A DNA stretch of 64,000 nt from a virus: the IMG/VR virus record IMGVR_UViG_3300022752_000001, positions 1-64,000 of that record. The stretch is one strand, 5' to 3'. The notes beneath the pieces are model-generated. The model had not been told where the DNA came from. It did not search any database and was given only the letters and a program-made list of their open reading frames with translations. Shown piece after piece: positions 24,668-31,798 of the stretch (the stretch's first letter is position 1; every line of letters begins with the position of its first letter). Position numbers and translations under genes: made by a program.

Positions 24668-24714
24668 GGAGCCGGCTGTCGGATTTGAACCGACGACCAG
24701 CGGTTTACAAAACC
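24668..24714 (-). other. attP: attP core: 3' half of a tRNA-Thr(TGT) gene
   Basis: On the minus strand this reads an anticodon loop TTTGTAA with half of its stem (ACCGC), a five-base variable loop, a perfect T arm (GTCGG-TTCAAAT-CCGAC), acceptor strand AGCCGGC, discriminator T and encoded CCA. The 5' half (D arm, GCCGGCT acceptor strand) is absent: homology stops inside the anticodon stem. Phages that integrate into tRNA genes carry just such a 3' half to rebuild the host gene. The integrase begins about 150 bases away. The host site is therefore predicted to be tRNA-Thr(TGT). Confidence 0.85.
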
Positions 24715-24830
24715 ATTGACTGTCAGTAACTTGTACACGATTTGTCTAGGCTTTTGTTGAGTAAAAACGACTTACAGTTGACACTAATGACGGGCGAGCG
24801 GTCATAAAATGTACAACTTTTCCTTGACGA

Positions 24831-24851
24831 CAGACATTAATTGTCAGTAAT
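24831..24851. repeat. 21-base direct repeat, copy 2 (attP arm)
   Basis: Identical to 24578-24598. It overlaps the alternative upstream starts (TTG 24841, ATG 24850) of the integrase, which favours a downstream start and a regulatory or recombination role. A third, shorter TGTCAGTAA sits at 24720-24728 at the edge of the tRNA-derived core. Confidence 0.6.
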
Positions 24852-24864
24852 GTTTCGATTCAGC

Positions 24865-26091
24865 ATGAAAAAAGAATTTAAGCCGATCGAGATCCAAGAT
24901 GGATTCGCCAATGTTAAAATATATCAGTGCGTCAACAATAAGAATTATTTGACGTACATGGTTACGTGGTGGGCCGAGGGGAAAAGACAACGTCGAGCAA
25001 TTGCAGAACTTACCGAAGCAAAGCGCGAGGCTCGTAGAATTGCCAGAGACTTGGCTGACGGAAGAGCTTCGATGGTCGCCGTGTCAAATAAAGAGCTGAT
25101 TTATTTTAGGGACCTAGAAAAAAAGATGGGCGGTACTCCCCTGAGTGAGGCAGTCAACCTGTGGTTGAGAACCAGTGATAACAAACTACCAAAGATCACG
25201 GTTAGTGAAATTTTGAAGGAAATGCTCAACATCAAGCTGAACGATACCTTTATTGAAAAGCGGCAGAAACAAACTCTCCAGGTTCGTTGGGGTAAGTTTG
25301 AGAGGGTTTTTGGTGGCCGAGTTATCTCAACAATCAAGGCCAAGGAATTGGATTCATTCTTGGCCAACCCGGAATGGCAGCCAAGAACTCGACAGCACTA
25401 CCGCGGAGCCATCAGCATGATTTTTGATTACGCCAAGAGGAAGGACTACTTGGAACCAGATAAGGATCACCAAGCTGAAAAGACTGAAAGTATCCGGGTT
25501 AATGACGCTAAATTGGAAAGTTGGTCCGTCGAGGACATGCGTCTAATTTTAAAACACGCCCCAAAAAGGATTATTCCATGGGTTGTTTTGGGTGCTTTTG
25601 CGGGGGTGAGATCGTCCGAAATAGAGAGAATGAACTGGGAAGACCTCGACTGGTCTAGCAATTTGATTTTAATTAAAGGAAAGCTTGTAGGTGGTTCTAA
25701 ATCAAGAGCTAACAACGATAGAACTATTGCAATGACCGACAACCTAAAAGCTTGGCTTAGCCCTTTTAGGCTATATAAAGGAAATATACTTAAAAGTCTT
25801 GGATCAGGTGAAATTAATAAAGACCTGTATGCTTGGCTTGAAGATTTAATTCACAAAATACAAAAGGAAAAACCGCTTTTTACTTGGAAACAAAACGCAA
25901 ATCGTCACAGCTTTGCTACCTACTACTTAGCTATGACAGGAGATGCTTCAACAACTGCACTGGCGATGGGCAATAGCCCGACAATGGTGCTGCGTAGGTA
26001 CAAGACCATCCAGGTGGATGGGAAAACAGTGACCCGGACTATGGCGGAGAGGTACTTCGCAATTCTGCCGGGTCAAGGAGGAACAAATTAA
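24865..26091 (+). CDS. int: Tyrosine integrase
   Basis: 408 residues from ATG 24865 (ATG 24850 is possible). N-terminal arm-binding and core-binding domains precede the catalytic domain: first Arg in 'AGVRSSEIERMNWEDLDW' (about 249), 'NANRHSFATYYLAMTG' (about 344) and nucleophile Tyr in 'MVLRRYKTI' (about 379). The usual HxxR is NxxR and the later His/Trp (GH/GW) is GN (MGNSP). Such substitutions occur in active integrases, often from Verrucomicrobiota in my memory. It lies beside attP and catalyses integration at tRNA-Thr. Confidence 0.9.
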   Translation: MKKEFKPIEIQDGFANVKIYQCVNNKNYLTYMVTWWAEGKRQRRAIAELTEAKREARRIARDLADGRASMVAVSNKELIYFRDLEKKMGGTPLSEAVNLWLRTSDNKLPKITVSEILKEMLNIKLNDTFIEKRQKQTLQVRWGKFERVFGGRVISTIKAKELDSFLANPEWQPRTRQHYRGAISMIFDYAKRKDYLEPDKDHQAEKTESIRVNDAKLESWSVEDMRLILKHAPKRIIPWVVLGAFAGVRSSEIERMNWEDLDWSSNLILIKGKLVGGSKSRANNDRTIAMTDNLKAWLSPFRLYKGNILKSLGSGEINKDLYAWLEDLIHKIQKEKPLFTWKQNANRHSFATYYLAMTGDASTTALAMGNSPTMVLRRYKTIQVDGKTVTRTMAERYFAILPGQGGTN

Positions 26092-26281
26092 AGAACAGCA
26101 GGAGAGGAGTCACGAAAGATCGAGTAACCAAACAGTAAAAACAATAAGCTTACCCAAGCACATGGCAAAATTCCTCGAAGAGGAAAGCCGGCGAATAGGG
26201 GTAAACAACGTTTCAGGATTGGTCAGAATGGTTTTGGCACAGTACATCGATGCGCAGGGTAGAAAAACGCTTAAGAGGTGA
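26087..26281 (+). CDS. Ribbon-helix-helix regulator with probable ATT start
   Basis: Reads ...VKTISLPKHMAKFLEEESRR and then GVNNVSGLVRMVLAQYI, the strand-helix-helix pattern of RHH (MetJ/Arc) DNA-binding proteins. The first in-frame ATG (26162) would cut off the essential beta strand. In-frame sequence upstream contains no ATG, GTG or TTG, but an ideal AAGGAGG (26075-26081) sits five bases before ATT at 26087, inside the integrase stop region. That gives 64 residues. Probably regulates the lysogeny region; target unknown. The start codon is an inference. Confidence 0.5.
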   Translation: MKEQQERSHERSSNQTVKTISLPKHMAKFLEEESRRIGVNNVSGLVRMVLAQYIDAQGRKTLKR

Positions 26282-26432
26282 CTTTGCACCAAAAAGATAA
26301 GACGGAGTAAGGATTAACATTAAAGAGTCATAAATGAAGTCTTATCAAAAAGAAGATTCCCGCAAAAAACACATCTAGTTTTTAATTTGGATTGACTGCC
26401 GTAAGACGGCGTGTTTAGATGTAACACACCGT

Positions 26433-26729
26433 ATGAATCTAATATTGGAAGCTCAGTCTTTTAAAGTCGCAGTCACTCCTTCCAACAAACTTCACATTGT
26501 CGTTGAGAATGTAAATCCATCTGAAGTAAGCAAACAAATCCCAGAAAAGATTTACTCCGTAAAAGAAGCAGCCTCTCGGCTTCATGTTGGCGACCGCACA
26601 ATTCGCCGTTACTTAAACAACAAACGTCATCCCCTCCCTCACTCGAAAGCTGGTGGAATTATCCGCATTTGTGAGTCGGATATCCAGGCGTGGCTCGCGA
26701 ATGATAAATTCGGAGTCGCACGTGAATAG
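26433..26729 (+). CDS. Excisionase-like / MerR-type HTH DNA-binding protein
   Basis: 98 residues. A short N-terminal beta region is followed by a helix-turn-helix (YSVKEAASRLHVGDRTIRRYL) and wing (HSKAGGIIRICESDIQAWLA) of the excisionase/HTH_17 family. Downstream of the integrase, so a recombination directionality factor or a lysogeny regulator is likely. The leader has TTGACT and two small hairpins (GCCGT/ACGGC and GTGTT/AACAC) just before the ATG. Confidence 0.7.
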   Translation: MNLILEAQSFKVAVTPSNKLHIVVENVNPSEVSKQIPEKIYSVKEAASRLHVGDRTIRRYLNNKRHPLPHSKAGGIIRICESDIQAWLANDKFGVARE

Positions 26730-27054
26730 TCGTGCCAAGGGTTGTGTCGGTGAGCGTGAGTGGAGAGACGAAGTCAAAAAACGTGGCTACACCGCAAGGC
26801 GTGGCCAGCAGTTCTCTGGGAATCCGGATGCACCCGACGTCATTTCAGAGCTCCCCTTCCATTTCGAAGTCAAAAGGGTTCAGGCCCTCAACGTCGGAAA
26901 AGCTGTTGAACAAGCGGTACGGGACTGCGGAGGGAAACCAATCGCAGTGGCGCACCGTAAAAACAATTCACCCTGGCTCGTGACCATGACCGCGGATTCA
27001 TGGTTCGAGCTGGTAACTAAAGTGCATCCGCCCCGTGGAGAAGAAATAAAATGA
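26722..27054 (+). CDS. PDDEXK nuclease, Holliday-junction-resolvase-like
   Basis: 110 residues from GTG 26722, which has GGAG six bases upstream (ATG 26701 is the alternative). Motifs: Glu in 'VGEREWRDEVKKRG', 'ARRGQQFSG', Asp in 'DAPDVI', E-x-K in 'FHFEVKRV', and a later 'VAHRKNNSPWLVT'. This order is that of small phage resolvase-like nucleases. First gene of the replication module; likely resolves branched replication intermediates (inference from family). Confidence 0.75.
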   Translation: MNSRAKGCVGEREWRDEVKKRGYTARRGQQFSGNPDAPDVISELPFHFEVKRVQALNVGKAVEQAVRDCGGKPIAVAHRKNNSPWLVTMTADSWFELVTKVHPPRGEEIK

Positions 27055-27215
27055 CAGTTGGAGAACTGTTGGAAAAGCTGCAAAAGGTAAGCCCCCACCT
27101 CGACATCTGCGTCGATGTGGATTCGGACTGCTTCGATATCCAGGAAGTTCAGGTCTGGCGAAGTGGAAGTGATGATCCTGAAGGTTCGTTTGTATCGTTG
27201 ATCATCGAAACTTGA
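27051..27215 (+). CDS. Small unknown protein in replication module
   Basis: 54 residues (MTVGELLEKLQKVSPHLDIC... FVSLIIET). ATGA overlap with the resolvase stop and TTGA overlap with the helicase start, so it is part of the coupled operon. The alternating pattern (VDVDSDCFDIQEVQV) suggests a small beta-alpha fold. Function unknown. Confidence 0.7.
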   Translation: MTVGELLEKLQKVSPHLDICVDVDSDCFDIQEVQVWRSGSDDPEGSFVSLIIET

Positions 27216-28486
27216 ATCTTTTTCCTTGGCAGAAGGAAAACGCGTCCCAGTTGATGGACGCCCTGATCAACAACCGTGTGGCGTTGGACGCTAGCGATTG
27301 CGGAACAGGAAAAACGGTCACGGCGGCTTTTGTCGCCAAACAAATGAATATGCCCGTGGCCGTGATATGTCCTAAAGCGGTCATACCTTCTTGGAAGCAT
27401 TGGCTTAAAGAAGCCGGCGTCGAACCCTTGTTTGTGATCAACTACGAAAAACTCCGAACAGGAAAAAAGCACGGCAAGTGGGTTGCCAAGAAATGGCAGT
27501 GGGATCTCCCCTCCTCTACCCTTCTGATTTTTGACGAGGTTCATAAGTGCAAAGGATACAGCAGTCAGAACGGTAAGATCTTGGGTGCGTCTAAAGCCGA
27601 TCATACCGTATTGATGCTCTCAGCTACGGCCGCTCAAAACCCTCTGGATATGCGATGGACGGGCGACCTTCTCGGCATCCATACCGGCGTTAACTACTGG
27701 GGTTGGCTCAAAACCATGAAAGTGGCACAAGCCCCTTGGGGTGGCTTCCAATACTACGGAGGCAAAGAAGGTCTTCTCCAGATTCACGCACATATTTTCC
27801 CCAAGCGTGGCGTACGTACTCGCGTGGAAGAGCTGGGGGATGCCTTCCCTCAAAACAACGTCATGTCCGAGGTCTTCGATATCGATGACCGCATTGGCAA
27901 GCTCTACGGCCAAATGGAGGCCGAGCTGGCGGCCTTGGCAGAGGCTAAGTCCAACGATTTTGACCCATCTGAGCCCCGTACAAGGCTATTAAGACTTCGC
28001 CAGGAGGTTGAACTGCTCCGTGTGCCTGTTCTTACCGAGATGGCGAAGGAACATGTGGAGGCTGGATGCAGTGTCGTTATCTTTACCAACTTCATGCAGA
28101 CCTGCCGGACGCTTATGGAGCGTTTAAATGCCCCTGCAATTCACGGAGAGCAAAGCGCAGAAGAGCGTCAGGAAGCAATCGACAAGTTTCAAGCGAACAA
28201 AGAACACGTAATCATCGTGCAAATTCAAGCCGGCGGTGTCGGACTCTCGCTTCACGATTTACACGGCCGCCCTCGAGTGAGTTTGGTATGCCCGACATAC
28301 TCGGCGATTGATTTAAAACAAGCTCTCGGTCGTATCGCACGCACCGGATCGAAGAGTCATTGCAGGCAATATTTAGTTTACGCCGCAAATTCAGTCGAAG
28401 AACAAGTCGCACGTAAAACAAAATCCAAAATTCGTGAAATTGACTTGCTTAATGACGGCGATCTGGTAGTAACTTTGCCCTCATGA
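27212..28486 (+). CDS. SNF2-type DNA helicase/translocase
   Basis: 424 residues, TTG start overlapping the preceding TGA. Walker A 'DCGTGKTV' (29-36), DEVH box 'LLIFDEVHKCKG' (about 107), motif III 'SATAAQNP', and in the second lobe 'GGVGLSLHDL' and motif VI 'QALGRIARTGS' (about 369). This is the short SNF2-like helicase found in phage modules with DUF2800 nuclease and PolA. It probably remodels forks or assists recombination. Confidence 0.85.
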   Translation: MNLFPWQKENASQLMDALINNRVALDASDCGTGKTVTAAFVAKQMNMPVAVICPKAVIPSWKHWLKEAGVEPLFVINYEKLRTGKKHGKWVAKKWQWDLPSSTLLIFDEVHKCKGYSSQNGKILGASKADHTVLMLSATAAQNPLDMRWTGDLLGIHTGVNYWGWLKTMKVAQAPWGGFQYYGGKEGLLQIHAHIFPKRGVRTRVEELGDAFPQNNVMSEVFDIDDRIGKLYGQMEAELAALAEAKSNDFDPSEPRTRLLRLRQEVELLRVPVLTEMAKEHVEAGCSVVIFTNFMQTCRTLMERLNAPAIHGEQSAEERQEAIDKFQANKEHVIIVQIQAGGVGLSLHDLHGRPRVSLVCPTYSAIDLKQALGRIARTGSKSHCRQYLVYAANSVEEQVARKTKSKIREIDLLNDGDLVVTLPS

Positions 28487-29583
28487 GTACTACTGACAAT
28501 CACGCTAGCTACTCACCGAGCAGCCTCAAGTACTTTGAGCTCTGCCCCTGCTATCAAAAAGACAATTCTGGCGAAGTTCATCCAGTAACTCTCCGCGGAA
28601 CTGCGATGCACAAAGCGTGTGAGACCGGCGAGATGGAAGGTCTCGACTCCACTGAAAAAGCTCTCGTCCACAAATGTCTTTCATTCGTCGAAGCAGCCAA
28701 AGCTGAGTACACGGAAAAGAATTCCAAGTTCATGGACTTGTCCGAACAGAAGCTCGATGTGTTTGACCAATGGGGTTACGTCGATCGCTTTTTCATTTGT
28801 GCAGATGAGGCTGCGATGTTCGATTTTAAATTTGGTTTTAACCCCGTTGACCCAGCGGAGACCAACCCGCAGATGTGGGCGTACGCAATCGGCGTCTTTA
28901 AGAAGTATCCGTACGTAAAGAATCTCAAGCTTCACATTCTCCAGCCCCGTTTGGATTACGTGGATTCCGCTTCATTTACCAGGGACGGAGATCTCCCCAA
29001 GATGAATGCCAGAATCAAGGGCATCATCGAAAGGGCCCGGAATAACACCCCGGATATGGCCCGTCCAGGTGACCAGTGCATCTACTGTTCCCGTATTGCG
29101 ACCTGTGACGCAGTCCAGGCTATGTCCCTTTCCCTGGCCAAGTCTTATGACCTGGCCCACGACGCTCAGCTTCCCGATCTTTTCCACCCAAGCCAGCTAG
29201 CCACACCGGAAAAACGATCACAGGCACAACGCCTCGTACCGGTCCTGGAAGCTTGGTGCGGTTCCGTACGCAAACACAACGTTGAGTACGCGAAGGAAGG
29301 AAACGAGATCCCTGGATATGGTCTTACGGCCGTCCAGGGTGCCAGAAAGATCACGGACGCCAACAAGGCGTACGATTTGGTCAAAGACAAAATCTCGACG
29401 GCTGAGTTTATGGAAGCCGTCACAGTCAACTTCAAGGAGCTAGCTGATCAAGTCGCCAGCAAGGCTCCTCGGGGCACAAAACAAGAAGAACGCGACAACC
29501 TTGAGGATGCATTAACCGAGGCGAACGCCCTGACGCGCGGTAGTGAGTCCTATCAACTAAGAAAAATAAAGGATAAACAATGA
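28483..29583 (+). CDS. RecB/Cas4-type nuclease (DUF2800-like)
   Basis: 366 residues. N-terminal 'YSPSSLKYFELCPCYQ' and 'RGTAMHKACE', core 'GYVDRFF... AAMFDFKFGF' (GxxDR and DxK, the PD-(D/E)XK active site) and C-terminal 'CIYCSRIATC'. The N-terminal Cys pair and the C-terminal Cys cluster resemble the iron-sulphur staple of AddB/Cas4 nucleases. Family members sit next to phage SNF2 helicase and DNA polymerase. Starts in an ATGA overlap. Confidence 0.8.
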   Translation: MSTTDNHASYSPSSLKYFELCPCYQKDNSGEVHPVTLRGTAMHKACETGEMEGLDSTEKALVHKCLSFVEAAKAEYTEKNSKFMDLSEQKLDVFDQWGYVDRFFICADEAAMFDFKFGFNPVDPAETNPQMWAYAIGVFKKYPYVKNLKLHILQPRLDYVDSASFTRDGDLPKMNARIKGIIERARNNTPDMARPGDQCIYCSRIATCDAVQAMSLSLAKSYDLAHDAQLPDLFHPSQLATPEKRSQAQRLVPVLEAWCGSVRKHNVEYAKEGNEIPGYGLTAVQGARKITDANKAYDLVKDKISTAEFMEAVTVNFKELADQVASKAPRGTKQEERDNLEDALTEANALTRGSESYQLRKIKDKQ

Positions 29584-30305
29584 AAACTACGTTCCCTAAA
29601 GAACAAAAAGCAAAAGTAGAAGCAAAACCAGAAACAGTAACCGAGTCGAGCAAGGCACTGACGGAGGTTGTTGAACAACCCCTCACCTTGACCACCAATG
29701 CCGGCATGGAGGGAGAATTTAACGTCTCCGACTTCCAGATCCCCCGGCTTAACATCGCCAACAAGACTGGCGAACTCTCCAACGACTTCCCGCCCGGCAG
29801 CATCGTCTTCCGGAAAGAGGTGTCGGTTGGAAATCAGAAGTCTCCTGCCAAGTTGACGATCATCCGCATGGCAAAGAAGTACATGCAGAGGATTCCCTAC
29901 GGCACGGAAGAACGCCCGAAAATCTTTAACACGGCAGCCGACGTGCGTACTGCAGGCGGCACCACCGACATCACTGAGGGTGATATGGATATCTATGACC
30001 CGATCCTCATCCTCACGATGGCCGTCCAAAGCCCCGAAGGCGCACATCCCCTGTTCGCCTTTGAGAAAGACGGAGCCCACTACGCTCTGGCGCAGATGAT
30101 TCTGGCCAAGAGCGCGTACAACAACGCTGGCAAGCAGTTGATCACGGAAGCCACCACGGCTCTCCGCGAGAAGCTCTCTGGCGGCAAGTACGAGTTGGTT
30201 ACCCAACTTCGTTCCAACACAATGGGCAGCTGGTTCACACCAGTGTTCCGTTTGGTCGGCAAGAACACCCCAGAAACCACCGCGTGGTTTGACGGGTTGA
30301 TCTAA
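29580..30305 (+). CDS. Putative single-stranded DNA-binding protein (DUF2815 position)
   Basis: 241 residues. A Lys/Glu-rich N-terminal tail, then a beta-rich core (FQIPRLNIANKTGELS, 'PAKLTIIRMAKKYMQRIPYG', 'GSWFTPVFRLVG'). In related phage modules the gene between DUF2800 nuclease and polymerase is an SSB-like protein (often DUF2815). The function is assigned mainly from that order. ATGA overlap with the nuclease. Confidence 0.55.
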   Translation: MKTTFPKEQKAKVEAKPETVTESSKALTEVVEQPLTLTTNAGMEGEFNVSDFQIPRLNIANKTGELSNDFPPGSIVFRKEVSVGNQKSPAKLTIIRMAKKYMQRIPYGTEERPKIFNTAADVRTAGGTTDITEGDMDIYDPILILTMAVQSPEGAHPLFAFEKDGAHYALAQMILAKSAYNNAGKQLITEATTALREKLSGGKYELVTQLRSNTMGSWFTPVFRLVGKNTPETTAWFDGLI

Positions 30306-30321
30306 AAACTGGGATTCGGCC

Positions 30322-30675
30322 ATGGTGTTACAGGAGAACTGTAAACGGAGCAAGACCTCCGCTCTATTGAAACAGCCGAGTTCCTATCCTCTGCCTCAGG
30401 AAATGGCAAAAAGCACATTCACAGAGATTGTTTATGTCATGACGCGGGGCGGGAAATCAAAAACAGGTTCAACAAAATCAGGCCCCGGACAATGGTACAC
30501 TCGGGATTCGATTCGATACTCGGCGGATCGAGCAGTAAGTCACATGGTCACAGCAATGATGATGTTGGACGGAAATAAAAAAGAGGACAAAGAGGGAGTC
30601 ATCGGACACTTGCAACGAGCTTTATGCAGGTCGGCGATGGTTCTTTATAAAATAAGAAAGGGTCAGCAAAAATGA
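30322..30675 (+). CDS. Small conserved phage protein
   Basis: Up to 117 residues; ATG 30403 (MAKSTFTEIVYVMTRGG) is an alternative start. The C-terminal part 'AVSHMVTAMMMLDG... GVIGHLQRALCRSAMVLYKI' has the His-rich helical pattern 'HLxRAxxRxxM' seen in small phage proteins of unknown role. Located between the SSB candidate and small genes leading to DNA polymerase. Confidence 0.6.
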   Translation: MVLQENCKRSKTSALLKQPSSYPLPQEMAKSTFTEIVYVMTRGGKSKTGSTKSGPGQWYTRDSIRYSADRAVSHMVTAMMMLDGNKKEDKEGVIGHLQRALCRSAMVLYKIRKGQQK

Positions 30676-30926
30676 AAACTAAGGGCAAAGCACAAATTTA
30701 TAACAAGAGAACGGGTAAAGATATTGGGCAGATCAAGGTGTTGGACGTAAGGGAAGTTGATAACGTTGAGATCGATCTTCAGATGGAAGACGATGTATAT
30801 AACGAATTCGTATATCTTGGTAGAAAAGATGCTACGAGAGACGATTTCTTCAGCATCGCATTCAAAAAGATGCTGGCAGAAACAATTCAGGATTTGGGGA
30901 AGAAACGGAGCAAAAATGGTAAATAA
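30672..30926 (+). CDS. Small unknown protein
   Basis: 84 residues, charged (MKTKGKAQIYNKRTGKDIGQ ... MLAETIQDLGKKRSKNGK). ATGA overlap with the gene before it. The pattern of strands then helices could be a small alpha/beta protein. No family recognised. Confidence 0.65.
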   Translation: MKTKGKAQIYNKRTGKDIGQIKVLDVREVDNVEIDLQMEDDVYNEFVYLGRKDATRDDFFSIAFKKMLAETIQDLGKKRSKNGK

Positions 30927-31113
30927 ACTTTTGATGCTCATTTTTCTTAAGCTGGCTCAACGTTGGTTTGGGTTTACCGACATCTACTGCCCAAATGATC
31001 AGGTAGAAGCGATCATTTTTGCGGTAGACCAGAAGCAACATCGGGACGCCATAAAGTCGGCCGCCAAATTCATATATGAAGCCAAAGACGAAAGAACAGC
31101 CGTCGGCGTTTGA
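30916..31113 (+). CDS. Small unknown protein
   Basis: 65 residues (MVNKLLMLIFLKLAQRWFGF...). Starts inside the previous gene with GGAG six bases upstream. The first 15 residues are hydrophobic, so it could be membrane-attached or simply amphipathic. No family recognised. Confidence 0.6.
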   Translation: MVNKLLMLIFLKLAQRWFGFTDIYCPNDQVEAIIFAVDQKQHRDAIKSAAKFIYEAKDERTAVGV

Positions 31114-31228
31114 CGTTGACGTGCCCGAACAAAACACAAGGAACGATCACGGATATCCCATATGGACGAAATTAGAAATACAGCGAATGAAGCTCCAAAT
31201 CGAGAAATCGAAGTTGGAGAAGAAATAG
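31076..31228 (+). CDS. Possible overlapping small protein
   Basis: 50 residues (MKPKTKEQPSAFDVDVPEQN ... IQRMKLQIEKSKLEKK). Starts inside the gene before it and ends inside the gene after it. The acidic-to-basic layout with a terminal helix looks protein-like, but no ribosome binding site stands out and the overlap with the next frame (31162-31416) lowers confidence. Confidence 0.3.
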   Translation: MKPKTKEQPSAFDVDVPEQNTRNDHGYPIWTKLEIQRMKLQIEKSKLEKK

Positions 31229-31416
31229 CCGACGTCTTTAACCCAATATTTATGAGAACATCAGAACAAATACTCGAGCTCGGTCTCCGGCAAATGCGCG
31301 AGGAGAACGAATCCCTGTCATCAGAGAACCGTCGTCTTAAGGACGAAATACGGACTCTCATTGAGCAAGCCCGCCGTGCCGGGTTTGTGGGTGCCACCAA
31401 AGACACGCATCCGTGA
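31162..31416 (+). CDS. Small coiled-coil protein
   Basis: 84 residues. An acidic N-terminus leads into a clear coiled coil ('RQMREENESLSSENRRLKDE' then 'IRTLIEQARRAGFVG'). Unknown function; part of the coupled run upstream of DNA polymerase. Confidence 0.6.
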   Translation: MDEIRNTANEAPNREIEVGEEIADVFNPIFMRTSEQILELGLRQMREENESLSSENRRLKDEIRTLIEQARRAGFVGATKDTHP

Positions 31417-31565
31417 TCCAACTGGAATTTACATTTATGAAAGACCTTTACCCGACTACCGAAGCAACGGCTCAGGGTACGACCACAACGGTGAATTACA
31501 CCTTCGGCGCTGCGATTGAAAGCGTAAGCACCACAACTCACACAACGAAAGGAAACTCAATATGA
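31413..31565 (+). CDS. Small unknown protein
   Basis: 50 residues from GTG 31413 in a GTGA overlap (MIQLEFTFMKDLYPTTEATA ...), ending in an ATGA overlap with the next gene. Thr-rich. The double coupling supports translation; the product has no recognised family. Confidence 0.55.
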   Translation: MIQLEFTFMKDLYPTTEATAQGTTTTVNYTFGAAIESVSTTTHTTKGNSI

Positions 31566-31798
31566 GCGTAGACGTAAGAGTACGCATTTCAGCGGTCGAG
31601 GGTGAACTCAAGTTTGAAGTTCACACCGATCACATGGATGCACAACCGGTCGAAAAGACGGTGGCTGAGGAGCTCAAGGGCCTCACCTGCCGGCTGCTTG
31701 ACCTATATCTCGAAACCCTCAAGGAACCCAAAGAAGAAATCCAAGCCGAATGCGAAACATTGCCATCGATTTCGAATCCTACTACGACAACGAGCTGA
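31562..31798 (+). CDS. Small unknown protein overlapping DNA polymerase start
   Basis: 78 residues (MSVDVRVRISAVEGELKFEV ...). Starts in an ATGA overlap with AAAGGAAA upstream. Its last 49 bases overlap the polymerase gene in another frame, so it probably couples polymerase translation. Beta strand plus helix pattern; no family recognised. Confidence 0.6.
   Translation: MSVDVRVRISAVEGELKFEVHTDHMDAQPVEKTVAEELKGLTCRLLDLYLETLKEPKEEIQAECETLPSISNPTTTTS

Noticed and set aside
24668-24714. Functional tRNA gene
   Set aside because: Only the 3' half is present; the D arm and 5' acceptor strand are missing, which fits attP rather than a working tRNA.
29553-30353. 266-residue minus-strand frame
   Set aside because: Antisense to the coupled gene at 29580-30305 in a plus-strand operon.
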